From the NCBI RefSeq assembly GCF_023091745.1, contig NC_068920.1, positions 116,649,622 to 116,713,621 of the forward strand: a DNA stretch of 64,000 bases. The letters are read 5' to 3'. Origin of the DNA: Budorcas taxicolor (taxonomy: Eukaryota; Chordata; Mammalia; Artiodactyla; Bovidae). The translations under genes were made by a program, and so were the position numbers. The notes under the pieces are model-generated. The model did no database searches. It was not told where the DNA came from and was given only the letters and a program-made list of their open reading frames with translations. Each line of letters begins with the position of its first letter. Position 1 is the stretch's first letter. Shown piece by piece: positions 45,990 to 57,640 of this stretch.

Positions 45990-46290
45990 AATATTTATGA
46001 ACCTTTAATTGGCTCCCTGCTGCCTAAGGCCACCTGAGGACACAGCTGTGCATCAAAGGTGCATATGCGGGAGTTGGAGAAGCCCCTGTAGTTATTTGCA
46101 TCCACTGTGCATCTAGGGTGCAGGCGTCAGAGTTGGACCCATCTCTATGCTTATTTTGTAGCGTATCTGCAAGCTCTTCTGGGCCACGTTGGGGCATGTC
46201 TAGGGTGGGGTTTAGATATCAGCTTGAATCTTTTTTAGCTAGGCCACACATCCTTGCTCATGCCTAACTTCCTGTTTAACATTACTTTTC
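45990..46290 (-). mobile_element. Possible LTR-like segment
   Basis: A GC-richer block ('ggctccctgctgcctaagg' … 'tagctaggccacacatcc') inside old L1. The composition and abrupt edges suggest an inserted LTR in reverse, but I see no confirmed TSD or polyadenylation signal. Confidence 0.35.
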
Positions 46291-46299
46291 AGTAAAGAG

Positions 46300-47420
46300 T
46301 AGAATAACAGTAGAACTAGTACCTAAAAAATCAGTGTGTTTATATGTATAGAAGCCCTGAACAACCCTAAAGACTTATCAGTTAACGTGTACAGAACACT
46401 CCACCCACAGCAGCCAAATATGCATTTTAAAATATGTTCACCTGGAACATTCACAAACAGAACATTTTTCTGAGTCGTAAAACAAAGCTTAGCAAATTGA
46501 AAAAATTAAAATATATGAAGTGTTTTTCCCCAGATTAAAACAGATTAAGCTAAATATTGATAATACCTTAATTTATGGAAAATCTCAAATATTAATATTT
46601 TAAGTTAAAACAACACACTTCTAAATACACCACGGTTCAAAAATAAAATCACAAGAGAAATTAGAATATATTTTGAGTTGGTTGAAAATGAAGACACAAC
46701 ATATCTTCATTTGGTAAAGTCATCATAACTGAAAAGTTATAACATTTCAGGCTTATGTTAAAAGACACGTAGGTCTCAATTCATTGATCTAAGGTCCCAC
46801 ATCAAGAAACTGGAAAAAGAGGAGCAAATTAAACTCAAGGCAAGATTAAGGAAGGGAATAGTAAATATAAGAGCAGAAACTGAAAATTAAAAGCACAATA
46901 CAAAATATTAATAAACCAAACCTGGTTCTGTGAAAAATAATTAATGAAATTGATAAACCTCTAACCACTTTAACCAAGAAAAAAAAAGCACAGATCATAA
47001 ATATTAAAAATAAAATTGAGTCTATCTCTACCATAGAAAGAGTAAACAGAATTAATGAATACTAAAAACAACTCTGTGTCTGTAAATTTCATAATTTTTA
47101 TAAAATAGAAAATTCTCAAAAGACAGAGTATCATATTTCACATTAAAAATAGATACATAAGTACTATATATTAAAGAAATAAATTCATGTCAATAAATAA
47201 AAGTCCTGGATTTGACGGAAAATTCTGCCTAATTTTATAAAATATTTATAAAGGAAGCAATACTTATTCTACAAAAACTATGAACACAGATAAGAAGGGG
47301 ACAATTTTCAGCTGTTCTTAACAAGGTCAGAATCTCTCAGATAATCACACTAAAGACATTACAGGAAAATAAAAATAGACTAATATTTGTCATAAGCACA
47401 GATATCTATATTTTAAATTA
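46300..47420 (+). mobile_element. Old L1 ORF2, sense, diverged
   Basis: Runs collinearly through L1 ORF2 landmarks: 'acagaacactccacccacag', 'aaatcacaagagaaattag', 'atgaagacacaacatatc', 'cctggttctgtgaaaaata' and 'attgataaacctctaacc'. Many stops and indels. Probably the same element as 44800-45300. Confidence 0.75.
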
Positions 47421-47574
47421 TCAGAATTTCAAAGCAAACAATATCATGACCAAGTGTAGTTTATCTAGGGAAAGCAAAGTTCTTTTTTATTGTTATTTAA
47501 AAATTTCACTAAATTTGGGAAGATTTTGCCTGATATTCTTTAAATACAATATTTTATTTGACCTATTGTCTCTC

Positions 47575-47640
47575 TTCTCAGGAATTGAATCAACATTACA
47601 TGTGCATTCTTTACCAACTGAGCTATGAGGGAAATTTATC
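47575..47640 (-). mobile_element. Diverged Bov-tA head fragment
   Basis: 'ttctttaccaactgagctat' preceded by 'aggaattgaatcaac' resembles the reversed tRNA-like head of Bov-tA. Short and diverged. Confidence 0.5.
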
Positions 47641-49348
47641 TTCTTATAGGCCTTACTACCAATTATACTTTACATATAGACAGTATGCATGTATGTGTGT
47701 AATATATGTTACTTACACAATTGACAAATATTCAGTCAGTCTTTTCTTACTGCCTCGTAAGGATCTCTGAACCTTGTCTCAAAGGTTTCAGTTGTTTTTG
47801 AATCTTTATTTTTAGGTAGGATAATTTTTGTTAATCTATCTTCAAGTTCACTAAGTCTTTACCCTTCTACTATACAGTTTATCCAGAGAATATTTTCACC
47901 TCATATATTGTATGCTACCTCTAATACTTAAATTTGATTATATGTTATATAATTGCTTTACCTGCTGATATATTCTTTTATTTATTATAATATTCTCAAG
48001 TCTATTACACTAAACCTTTGAGTATATTTGGTGAAAATCTTTCAGATCAACATCATCTTGTGGGAAAGCACCTTTGATCTGGAATTTGTAGTCATGATAA
48101 ACTCTTCCTTGCACTCTCCTAAAAGCACATTCTTTGACTTCTATAGCTTTATGTTCAGTGATAATGAATGATGCATGAAGGGTATCTCAATAATATGTTG
48201 TGAACAGGTAGACATTATATATGTGTACTATTTTCAAAGTTTATACTAACTGGAGCTGGAGGCATTGTTTTACCTGCTCTCATACAGCTATCAGGCATCA
48301 TGAGATCAAGAAAGTTCCCAAGATTCTGTGAACGGAATTTTAAAGTTAATCTAGCATGCCTAGAAACCTGTGGCTAATAAAGGGACACTGGCAGTTTTCA
48401 CACAATCTATATTGGCATTATCAGATAACCCTTCACTCTTCTGAGTAAAACTGATGCCTGTCTGGTTCCCTAAAATTAGTTTCAGTGGAAATGCCCTTCT
48501 TCCCATTTCTTATTCATAATGTCAGCTACTTTTATAACAGCTGCATTTGGAATATATTCATCTTGTCATGAAAAGCAAATCTACCATCGATTGCTGAATG
48601 TAAGACAGCAAGAAGGTTTGATGGTATTCATAGACCATATCACACTTCTTTTGAGATGTCTTTGCCATCAGAAAATAATGTGAATAGTTTGAAAAGGTTC
48701 ACTGACAAACCTCTAGCGTGCTACTGAAATGTCATTTATCTCTGCACTGATATTGATTTTCATAAAGAGCTGAAATTTGAAATATACTTAATATTTGAAT
48801 TTTGTACTTCTGAAAAAGCTATAAATATGTTACTCAAAAACTTTAAAAATATTAACTGGCATTTTGAAAAGGTATTATCATAAATTGTAAGTATGGTTTT
48901 GAAAACAATTCAGGAGAATTATATTTAAATATGCTTTTTCTAAGTGTACCATTTTTACAGTGAGAATAATGAATACAAGATGATATGAAATAAAGTTTCA
49001 GTTTTTAACTTACTTAAAAGGCAGTTTTCAATTAATTCAAAATAATACACAAGGGGTAAGTTTATAGAATTGATGTCCTAGATGTATTTCCGCAAATATG
49101 ATAATAAATATAAACAAGGTAATCTTTTTTTAAAGACCTTGCTTATTTTACTCATCAGGTTAATGACTAAAAGAGGATAATATATAAAAATTTAAACAAA
49201 AGTAAAATATTCATAAATTTGTGGTTGTAAATATGAAATTCCTTTAAAATAACATGTGGTTTTTCTGTGGATTATCTTTCCCTATGAACATTCTAAGGTA
49301 TGAAGAGCTTGCATTGAAGAGGAAAAATTAAAATTTTACATAACCTCC
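47641..49348. other. Unique-looking intergenic DNA
   Basis: 47800-48010 may be old antisense L1. 48030-48720 is of higher complexity than its surroundings and matches no repeat that I know; the remainder is AT-rich. No ORF above 70 codons. It is the longest plainly non-repetitive stretch in this part of the window. Confidence 0.45.
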
Positions 49349-49772
49349 TGTTCATTCTGCCCTGTAACTCAGCTTGCTCCTTGCAAAGTCTGGATCACAT
49401 AGATCATGTAGTTTCAGAAAGTGGGGACTTAGAATACTAGGAACTGGAGCTTATCTCACTCACCCTTGCCCTGTTCTTTGCAATTGCCCAGCCCCTGCAA
49501 ACCTGCTTAATCATGCCTGTCCTTGTAAAGGTCAGGCAGCCCCCTCCCTGTCTTGACTGCTGTCCCTGCACACGTGAAACCCCTTAGTTTAAACCAGCCT
49601 ATTAGCAACAAGTATTGCCCACTATAGTCGGTCTATAAAAACTCTGTAACCCGTTTGTTCAGGGTTCAGAGCTCGGAGTGTTAACTCCTTTGGGCCTGCC
49701 AGCGTTATAAACCTGAGTTTTCCAACTCTTCAAGTGTGGTGCTTGGTTTCTCGATTACTGGTTTCTGCAACA
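49349..49772 (+). mobile_element. Solo-LTR-like unit (class I ERV-like)
   Basis: GC-richer block in AT-rich DNA, starting TG and ending CA, with a TATA box 'tataaaa' at 49634-49640 followed by a U5-like tail ('gtgtggtgcttggtttc', 'ggtttctgcaaca'). The 5' edge is approximate and no TSD could be matched. No internal viral sequence is attached. Confidence 0.65.
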
Positions 49773-50509
49773 GTATTTTATAGGATTTTTTTCTACACAA
49801 AATATAGCATAAATTTATTTTAATAAAATATCTTTTTATATATAGTTCAAAATATTAACAGATCTTCTGTTCTGGGTTACAATCATCTATTGTGCATTTA
49901 TTAAAACATAAAAAATTGCAAAGCAACATAAAATAATTAAGGTAGATTTAGAAGAAATAATAATTATTATTTTGTTTCACAAATCAAGACAAATCTCTTT
50001 ACTTTTTGGAGTTTTTAGAAACATAAGTGTACTATGTCAAATGGGAAAATTTTAGAGGGATTTTAAAGAAAGGGGTAACATCATAAATATTTTAAAGTTT
50101 CTATACCATTTAACACAATAGAACATCTGTAACAACAAATGACTAGTAAATATCCAAGAAAATCATTAAGAAAAATAAGTCCAAAACTTGACTGTGGAAC
50201 AAATAAGGCTGTTTACTACTATAAAACTCTTAAAATTGTAACTTAGAGCTTAGCTAGATTGACTCTTAGCCATCTTTCTTCATTGTTACAAGTCTGAAGA
50301 TTCAGATGACTTTTCTAATTCTTTTATGATATTATTGTTAATTTTATAAGCTTTTCAAGTTTTATTCTCAATTTCTTATATTTTCTGATTCCCAAAGCAG
50401 TATGATAAACATAATCTAAAAGGCACAAAATCATTAAACCTTAACCTTCCTGAACTCTGGGTGTCAAAGTGGTGTTTACTATCACTAGAAAACATTTCAA
50501 TGCTTTTGT
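49773..50509. other. AT-rich intergenic DNA
   Basis: Nothing recognised. Confidence 0.55.
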
Positions 50510-50521
50510 AATCAATTTTAA

Positions 50522-53235
50522 ACCACATGGATATCACCAAATGGTCAATAATGAAATCAGAGTGATTGTATTCTTTGAAGCCAAAGATGGAGAAGCTCTG
50601 TACATTCAGCAAAAACAAGACCTGAAGCTGACTGTGGCTCAAATCATCAACTCTTTATTGGAAAATTCATGCTTAAAATAAAGCTGGTAGGGAAAACCAC
50701 TAGGCTATTCAGGTATGACTTAAATCAAATCCCTTATGATTATACAGAGGAGGTGACAAATAGATTCAAGGGGTTAGATCTGGTACAGGCCTGAAGAACT
50801 ATGGACAGATGTTTGTAACATTATCCAGTGGTGATCAAGACCACTCCAAAGCAAAAGAAATGCAAGAAGGAGAAATGGTTGTCTGAAGAGGCTTACAAAT
50901 AGCTGAGAAAAGAAGAGAAACAAAAGGCAAAGGAGAAAGGGAAAGATATACTTAATTGAATGCAGAGTTCCAGAGAATAGCAAGGAGAGATAAGAAAGGC
51001 TTCTTAAGTTAACAATGTAAATAAATAGAGGAAAACAATAGAATAGTGTATTGCTGATCCTGTTTTTGATGCCAGTTGTTTTGCTGTATCTCACTGTCCA
51101 CACTACTTGCTGAATCCAGGGTAGGCAAGGTGCAAGCTAAGAGGCCAGAAGAAGATGCCAGGAGCCTTAGGAACTGCAGACACACCTATTCTCTTCTGGC
51201 TGGCACAACAGCTGGAGCAGCAGACATAACAACAAAACATAACTACACACAACCCATCTCCTGGATGACACAGTGGCCATAACAATATTTTCTCCTGGCT
51301 GATGAAATAGCTGTAGCAGCATTCACAGTATATTCTCTCCTCTCATGACAGACACAGCCATGACACAGCAGTAATACCCCTCACTTTATGGATGAAGCTC
51401 CTACATATGTACAGCACAAAGTAGCTCATGACCAAGTGAGTAACTCGTGACACACATGTGCAGTGCTATGGCAACAGAGCCTGAACATGCCATCTTGGCT
51501 AATTTACTCTTTCCCCACAAATAGGAAAGATGAGAGATATATTCGAGAAAATTGGAGATACCAAGGGAACATTGAATACAGAGATAGGCACAATAAATGA
51601 AAGAAATGGCAAGGACATAACACAAGAAGAAGAGATTAAGTAAAGGTGGCAAGAATATACAAAAGAAGTATAAAAAATTTATTAAAGACCTAGATAACCA
51701 TGATGGTATGGTCATTCACCTGGAGCCAAACATCCTGGAGCATAAAGTAAAATGGCCTTAGGAAGTATTGCTATGAATGAGTGGAGGTGATGGAATTCCA
51801 GCTAAGCTATTTAAAATCCTAAAAATGATGCCATTTATATGCTGCACTCAATATGCCAGCAAATTTCCAAGACTCAGCAGTGGCCACAGAACTGGAAAAT
51901 GTCAATTTTCATACCAATCCCAAAGAAAGGCAATGCCAAATAGTGTTAAAACTACCATAGAGCTGTGCTCACTTCACATGCTAGCAAGGTAATACTGAAA
52001 ATCTTTCAAGCTAGGCTTCAGCGTTACATGAACTGAGAACTTCCAGAAGAGAAAGCTGAATTTAGAAAAGGCAAAGGAACCATAAAACAAACTTTCAACA
52101 TCTGCTGGATCATAGAAAAAGCAAGAAAATTCTAGAAAAATATATACTTCTGCTTCACTGACTATGCCAAACTTTGACTATGGATAACAACAAACTGGAA
52201 ATTTTTGAAAGAGGTGGGGAGGTCAGACCACCTTTCCTGCCTCTGGGGAAACTTGCACATGGGGCAAGAAGCAGCAGTTAGAATTGGACATGGAACAATT
52301 GACTCATTCAAAATTGGGAAAGTAGTATGTCAAGGCTGTGTATTGTCACCCTGCTTATTTAACTTCTATGCAGAGTGCATCATGGGAAATGCCAGACTGG
52401 ATGATTCAGAAACTGGAATCAAGATTACTAGGAGAAATACCAACTACCTCAGATATGCAGATAATACCACTTTAATGGCAGAAAGTGAAGAGGAACTAAG
52501 GAGTCTCTTGATGAGAGTGAAAGAAGAGAGTTAAAAAGTTGGCTCAAACTGAACGTTCAAAAACTAAGATCATGGCATCTGGTCCTATCATTTCATGGCA
52601 AATAGATGGGGAAAAAGTGGAAACAGTAACAGATTTTATTTTCTTGGGCTTCAAAATCACTGCAAATAGTGACTGTGGCTTCAAAATTAAAAGACACTTA
52701 CTCCTTGGAAGAAGACCTATGACAAACCTAGACAGCATAGTAAAAAGTACAGATATCATTTTGCTGACAAAGGTACATATAATTAAAGCTATAGTTTTTC
52801 CAGTAGTCATGTAGGGATGTGAGAGTTAGACCATAAAGCAGTCTGAGCACCAAAGAACTGATGCTTTCAAATTGTGCTGCTGAAGAAAACTCTTGAGAGT
52901 CCCTTGGATAGAAGCCCGGAGAGCAAACTAGTGAATCCTAAATGAAATCAACCCTGAATATTCATTGGGAGGACTACTTCTGAAGCTGAAGCTCCAATAA
53001 TTTGACCACATGATGCAAAGAGCCAACTCATTGGAAAAGACTCTGATGCTGAGAAAGACTGAGGGCAGGAGGAAAAGGGGGTGACAGAAGACGAGATGGT
53101 TGGATGGTATCACCTACTCAAGGGATATGAGTTTGAGTAAACTCTGGGAGATATTGAAGGACAGAGAATGGTTGCATGCTACAGTCAATGAGGTTGCAAA
53201 GAGTCAGACATGACTTAGCAACTGAACAACAACAC
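50522..53235 (+). mobile_element. BovB LINE, 5'-truncated, split by an LTR-like insertion
   Basis: Bounded by 'aatcaattttaa' (50510-50521) and 'aatccattttaa' (53236-53247), a 12-bp TSD with one mismatch. The element starts late in the endonuclease (50522 on, 'gccaaagatggagaag'), runs through the linker, is interrupted at 51042-51524 by an LTR-like unit, and continues through RT (52205-52534 ORF: KIGKVVCQGCVLSPCLFN, LRYADNTTLM with YADN for YADD) to the 3' tail. Stops and frameshifts throughout. Removing the LTR-like unit gives about 2.2 kb of BovB. Confidence 0.95.
51047..51519. mobile_element. 473-bp solo-LTR-like insertion in BovB
   Basis: Begins TGTA and ends CACA and is flanked on both sides by 'aatag' (51042-51046 and 51520-51524), a 5-bp TSD of the kind retroviral integrases leave. 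The BovB reads through once it is removed. The interior has about four imperfect repeats of a TCTCCTGGCTGA-CACA-AGC-like unit (51190-51375), reminiscent of enhancer repeats. I see no AATAAA or obvious TATA box, so the orientation is not assigned. Not matched to a named LTR. Confidence 0.7.
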
Positions 53236-53499
53236 AATCCATTTTAACTTAGATCATAATAAGGAAGTGACTTTATGAATATCTCTTTTATTAACCCGTT
53301 TGACTCTGTCTTAGCCATCACCACCATAATATGAGATACCATACACTCCTCATTTATTTAATAAAATAGCAATCTAAATGGTCTCCATCTATCTACACAA
53401 ATATTTTCGTAATTTTTGGGTCATCACTTCTTTGACAGAAAGTTATTTGTGAACAACAGCTCAATATATGTGTTTTGATTCATTATTTTTAAAAGTATC

Positions 53500-53777
53500 A
53501 GTCAGTCAGTTCAGTTGCTCAGTTGAGTCTGACTCTTTGCGACCCCATGGACAGCAGCACACCAGGCTTCCCTGTCCATCACAAACTCCTGGAGCTTACT
53601 CAACCTCATGTCTATTGGGTCAGTGATGTCATCCAACCACTTCATCTTCTATTGTCCCCTTCTCATGCCTTGAATCTTTCCCAGCATCCGAGACTTTTCC
53701 AACGAGTTAGTTCTTTGCATCAGGTGGCCAAAGTATTGGAGTTTCAGCTTCAGCATTAGTTCTTCCAATGAATATTC
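53500..53777 (-). mobile_element. BovB LINE 3'-end fragment
   Basis: Reverse-strand BovB 3' tail ('cagtcagtcagttcagttgc') and 270 bases of C-terminal coding sequence, truncated at 'aatgaatattcag'. No TSD resolved. Confidence 0.9.
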
Positions 53778-54545
53778 AGTTTAAGGGGATAAGATTGTCT
53801 AAGTAGTTTTTTCTTTCCTTCTAATATATAGCTTCATACCTTTCTTTCTAGGTTACTGCCACAAAGTGGACTCCACTGTTGCTGAATATATTTCAGAAAT
53901 AGTCATGTTGTTTACTTAGTTAAAATTTGTTAACACAGTCCTTTCTGAGAATAAATACTGAGGTCCTTAACTATAAAGCCCTGCATTATTTGATCTGGCC
54001 CAAACTCTTCAGAATTCTCTTTTATCATTCTCTGTTGCTCAGTGCATTCTACTAGTGGCTTGGGTTCATTTTCTTGGTCTGCTCATGTTATCCAGCACAA
54101 GGCCTTCATTCATTTTACATGAAGAAATCACATTATTTTGCAGACTGTAGAATGGATTGAGACGAAGCTTTAGTGGAGACCAGGAAACTGTTTAGGGGAT
54201 GTTATCATAATGGTAGAGAGAAATACTTCTGCCTTTAGCTGTAGCAGTTGAGGTTAATGTAGAGATGGTAGATTTGGGAAATGTTTAGAAAATGCAGATG
54301 TCATAACTAGGTAGTTAGTTGAATATGGGCAATGAAGTGACTGCTGGTTTAGAATGATTTTCTAGTTTGGGACTTAGGACATTTTACTTAGGAAACCTAG
54401 AAGGATAAACAGATTTGGAGGGGAAAAGTCATGATTAATTTTAGACATCTGGTTTTAAGACTTAGGGCTATAATCAGTTGTGTGTCAAAAGCAAGTCAAA
54501 TGCTGGTTTAGATATTTGGGTTTTTTTAAGTAATTAGTAGATAAA
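53778..54545. other. Intergenic DNA, nothing recognised
   Basis: No gene or repeat family recognised; no ORF of note. Confidence 0.5.
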
Positions 54546-54727
54546 AGACCTTGATGCTGGGAAAGATTGCAGGCAAAAGAAATTGGCAGCAGAAGATGAG
54601 ATGTTTAGATAATATCACCAACTCAATGGACAAGAATTTGAGCAAACTCTGGGCCATAGTGGAGGACAGAGGAGCCTGGTGTGCTACAGTCCATGGCGTC
54701 ACAAAGAGTCAGACATGATTGAGTGAA
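54546..54727 (+). mobile_element. BovB LINE 3'-end fragment
   Basis: Plus-strand BovB terminal 180 bases ('gatgctgggaaagattgc' to 'agtcagacatgattgagtga'), diverged and 5' truncated, followed by an AT microsatellite. Confidence 0.85.
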
Positions 54728-54792
54728 TATATATGTATATATACATATATATATAATTTTAAATATTTATATACTTATATAAAGTATATAAT
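54728..54792. repeat. AT-rich palindromic microsatellite
   Basis: Alternating TA with a self-complementary core ('atatatgtatatatacatat'), then AT-rich sequence. Typical of BovB or SINE tails that expanded. Confidence 0.8.
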
Positions 54793-55477
54793 GAGATACA
54801 TTATTTAATTTTTAAATTTCTTTTTTGTCCCAGATACTTGATATGTTAACAGCATAATGAGCCATAGCAAAGTTGTCCTTTATAATATTCCTCATTGTTA
54901 AACATAAACTGAAAAAGAAACTTAACAATAACAGGTCAGATATCTTAGAGCAGATTTGCAACATCCTTAGCCTAACTCTCCCTAAAGGTAAAATTTGAAA
55001 TATATAGATAAAAGAATGTACATCCTTTATTTTGAGCAACCTTCTTTAACATTGTCTGTCTTTCCTGAAGCTTTCTAAGATGTGGGTGGCTGAAATTGCA
55101 GATTATGCTCTTTGTCAAAATCTAGAGTGCAGCTATGCAAGGTTTCTGATTAACAAAATAGGCATATAACTTAGTGGTAAATAGAAAGCAAGGAGAGGCA
55201 GGCTTACTCTTGTACAAATTCAGGAGGCTAATCAGTAAGAAATGACTGACCAATATGATTCAGTGTAGAATTAAATCCCAGCAACATCTGTGGACAGCGT
55301 CATCTTTAGAAATAATTATGGATGATTGGGAGCACAAAAATTTATGTTGTAAGATTTACCCATGCTAATTATAGTCTATAGTTTTTTGTTTTTGTTTTTT
55401 TAACAGCAGATATTCTCAATTGCTCACCAAGGGTACTCAAGTCATGAGATTTCCTACCAAAAGTAAATAGATACTAG
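54793..55477. other. AT-rich intergenic DNA
   Basis: No gene recognised; a 75-codon minus ORF (54812-55039) has no family signature. Confidence 0.5.
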
Positions 55478-55491
55478 TAGTTCATCTAACT

Positions 55492-55771
55492 CAGAGAAGA
55501 CAATGGCACCCCTCTCCAGTACTCTTGCCTGGAAAATCCCAGGGATGGAGGAGCCTGGTGGGCTACAGTCCATGGGGTCGCTAAGAGTTGGACATGACTG
55601 AGTGACTTCACTTTCACTTTTCACTTTCATGCATTAGAGAAGGAAATGGCAACCCACTCCAGTGTTCTTGCCTGGAGAATCCCAGTGACGACAGAGCCTG
55701 GTAGGCTGCCGTCTATGCGGTCACACAGAGTTGGACATGACTGAAGTGACTTAGTTTAGCTTAGCTTAGCT
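55492..55771 (+). mobile_element. Bov-A2 SINE with 14-bp TSD
   Basis: Two A units joined by the 'ttcactttcacttttcac' linker. Tail expanded as (TTAGC)n at about 55750-55771. Flanked by 'tagttcatctaact' at 55478-55491 and 55772-55785, an exact 14-bp TSD, so the copy is probably fairly young. Confidence 0.97.
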
Positions 55772-55785
55772 TAGTTCATCTAACT

Positions 55786-55995
55786 AGGCTTATGATTTAA
55801 GGTGTTTTAGAGTTGTATCATTTAAGCTGATAACATTTGCTTGTCAAAAATATTAATATTATTATTGTCATCTATTTGGAGTTCCTTAGATAGTTAGGCC
55901 AGTTCCCAAATGAAGTCATTTTTGTATGTAATGAAAAAATTATGTCATAAGCTTGGAGAAAATGAATTTATTCTTAATGACAGGCTGGCATGCAT
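55786..55995. other. AT-rich spacer
   Basis: Nothing recognised. Confidence 0.55.
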
Positions 55996-56065
55996 CCAGT
56001 TCATCCCAAATAAATTTTGAGTAATAAAAGTAAATATTATGCAAAATCTATTTGGGATGAACTGG
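55996..56065. repeat. Inverted repeat, 23-bp arms, formed with a SINE insertion
   Basis: 55996-56018 and 56043-56065 are reverse complements at 22 of 23 positions with 24 bases between. The right arm lies inside the TSD-bounded insertion 56039-56146, the left arm outside it. Confidence 0.95.
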
Positions 56066-56146
56066 GATCTTCCCAACCCAGGGATTGAACAAGGTTTCCT
56101 GAATTGCAAGCAGGTTCATTACCATCTGAGCCACCAGGGGAGCCCC
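56039..56146 (-). mobile_element. Truncated Bov-tA joined to an inverted copy of its own flank
   Basis: Bounded by 'ataaaagtaaatatt' (56024-56038) and 'ataaaagtaaaaatt' (56147-56161), a 15-bp TSD with one mismatch. From the right, the minus strand reads the Bov-tA head and box-B region to 'ggttgggaagatccc' and then, in place of the A unit and tail, an inverted copy of the neighbouring genomic sequence at 55996-56018. Confidence 0.85.
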
Positions 56147-56161
56147 ATAAAAGTAAAAATT

Positions 56162-56615
56162 AAACAAAGAGGGATTTATGAAACATACAATCTTTAATAC
56201 CACTTAACATTATTATCTGACTTGCCAAGACACTATACTTGTATACATTATACTCAGGTGATGCTAAAACGCATGTGTTCTTAAACCACCATTAACCAGG
56301 GTCATAAAAATAATTCATAGACTTTAGACATACTAGTTTTATTTCATGAAGTTATAATGTGTAAAATTCAATAAAATTTTCAAAAATATTACATTTTTTC
56401 TAACATACATCTTGGTGAAGGAGAAAGTAACAGGATTTAATATGGAATACTCATGCTAAAAGGCTATTAACTCTTCATGGCTTCATAAGCTTCAGCACAT
56501 TAAATTATATTTATTGAACAGCCATATGTTTCAAGCATCTGGAAGAGATTCATGACAAGGAATCAATCAAAATCTCATATAATTTTATTATTGTTTTCAA
56601 CAAACAGCTCATTTG
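56162..56615. other. AT-rich intergenic DNA
   Basis: Nothing recognised. Confidence 0.55.
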
Positions 56616-56617
56616 GA

Positions 56618-56735
56618 CAAGACAATGCATTCATTCATTCATTCATTCTACAAATAGCTATTGAGTTTCTCATTTGTTCCAGTGACTAGGCTGGGTGAAG
56701 GTCTGGGGATACAGCAGTTAAAAAATGTATATTCT
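56618..56735 (-). mobile_element. L2 3'-end fragment with (ATTC)n
   Basis: A run of ATTC units (56627-56647) followed by 'agctattgagtttctcat' and 'ctggggatacagcag', the reversed L2 3' end. Confidence 0.7.
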
Positions 56736-56754
56736 TTTAGCTCTAATATATCTC

Positions 56755-57120
56755 TAAAGCTCACGACTTGCTGAGAGTTCTTTATGTGGTTGGTAGTGTG
56801 TTAAATGTTTTACATAAATTACTTCACAATTCTCTTAGTAAATTTTTGAACAGATACTATAAGTGAGTGATAGTCACTCAGTCATGTCCACCTCTTTGTG
56901 ACCCCATGGACTGCCAGGCTCTATTGTCCACGGAATACTCCAGACAAGAATACTGCAGTGGGTTTCCATTTCCTTCTCCAGGACAGATACTGTGTTCTAT
57001 GCATAATTTTCTTGCTTGGCCTATGGAGGTTCAGAGAATTTAAATACAATTTGCCCAAATTCATGTAACTAGCAAGTGTCAGGGCTGCGGTTTACACCTG
57101 AGTAGTTAGACTTCACAGTG
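56755..57120 (-). mobile_element. MIR SINE interrupted by a Bov-A unit
   Basis: Left part 'aaatgttttacataaatt'; right part 'tatggaggttcagagaat', 'tgcccaaattcatgtaac' and 'agggctgcggtttacacc', in reverse MIR order. The Bov-A insertion at 56859-56982 divides it. Confidence 0.7.
56859..56982 (-). mobile_element. Bov-A monomer SINE with TSD
   Basis: A single reverse A unit ('cactcagtcatgtccacc' to 'ccatttccttctccagg'). Flanked by 'acagatact' at 56850-56858 and 56983-56991. Confidence 0.93.
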
Positions 57121-57455
57121 TTCACATTTTGTCAGCTGCTATATATGATTTGAGGGCAAATGAAATAGAGCTTGCAACTTTGAAATATTCTCCTAAAATA
57201 CTTCTGTGGGGAAATAACATAACAATATATTCTAGAATTTGAGAAAGAAGATTTAACGTTGTACCTCTGTATCTGGCAGTTTTAAGCACTGCAACTTTAA
57301 GGGTATTGTTAATCTTTGGGAGTTTTAATCCCACTTCCTATTAAAATTTTATAGCATCAATAAAGTAATACATTGTGACATTGGGTTCCAAATATATGCC
57401 AAATTAATTCTAATTTGATGTTCTCAAGAGGAACTGGGTTCTAATTAGTGTCTCC
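57121..57455. other. AT-rich intergenic DNA
   Basis: Nothing recognised. Confidence 0.55.
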
Positions 57456-57463
57456 TTGAGAAA

Positions 57464-57632
57464 CTTCCCTGGTGGCTCAGAGGTTAAAGCTTCTGCCTCC
57501 AATGTGGGAGACCCGGGCTTGATCCCTGGGTTGGAAGATCCCCTGGAGAATCCCATGGACTGAGGAGCCTGGAAGGCTACAGTCCACTGGGTCGCAAAGA
57601 GTCAGACACGACTGAGTGACTTCACTTTCACT
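57464..57632 (+). mobile_element. Bov-tA SINE with TSD
   Basis: Head 'acttccctggtggctcag', box B 'ggcttgatccctgg', and an A unit internally shortened by about 40 bases ('cccctggagaatcccatgg'). Flanked by 'ttgagaaa' (57456-57463 and 57633-57640). Confidence 0.95.
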
Positions 57633-57640
57633 TTGAGAAA

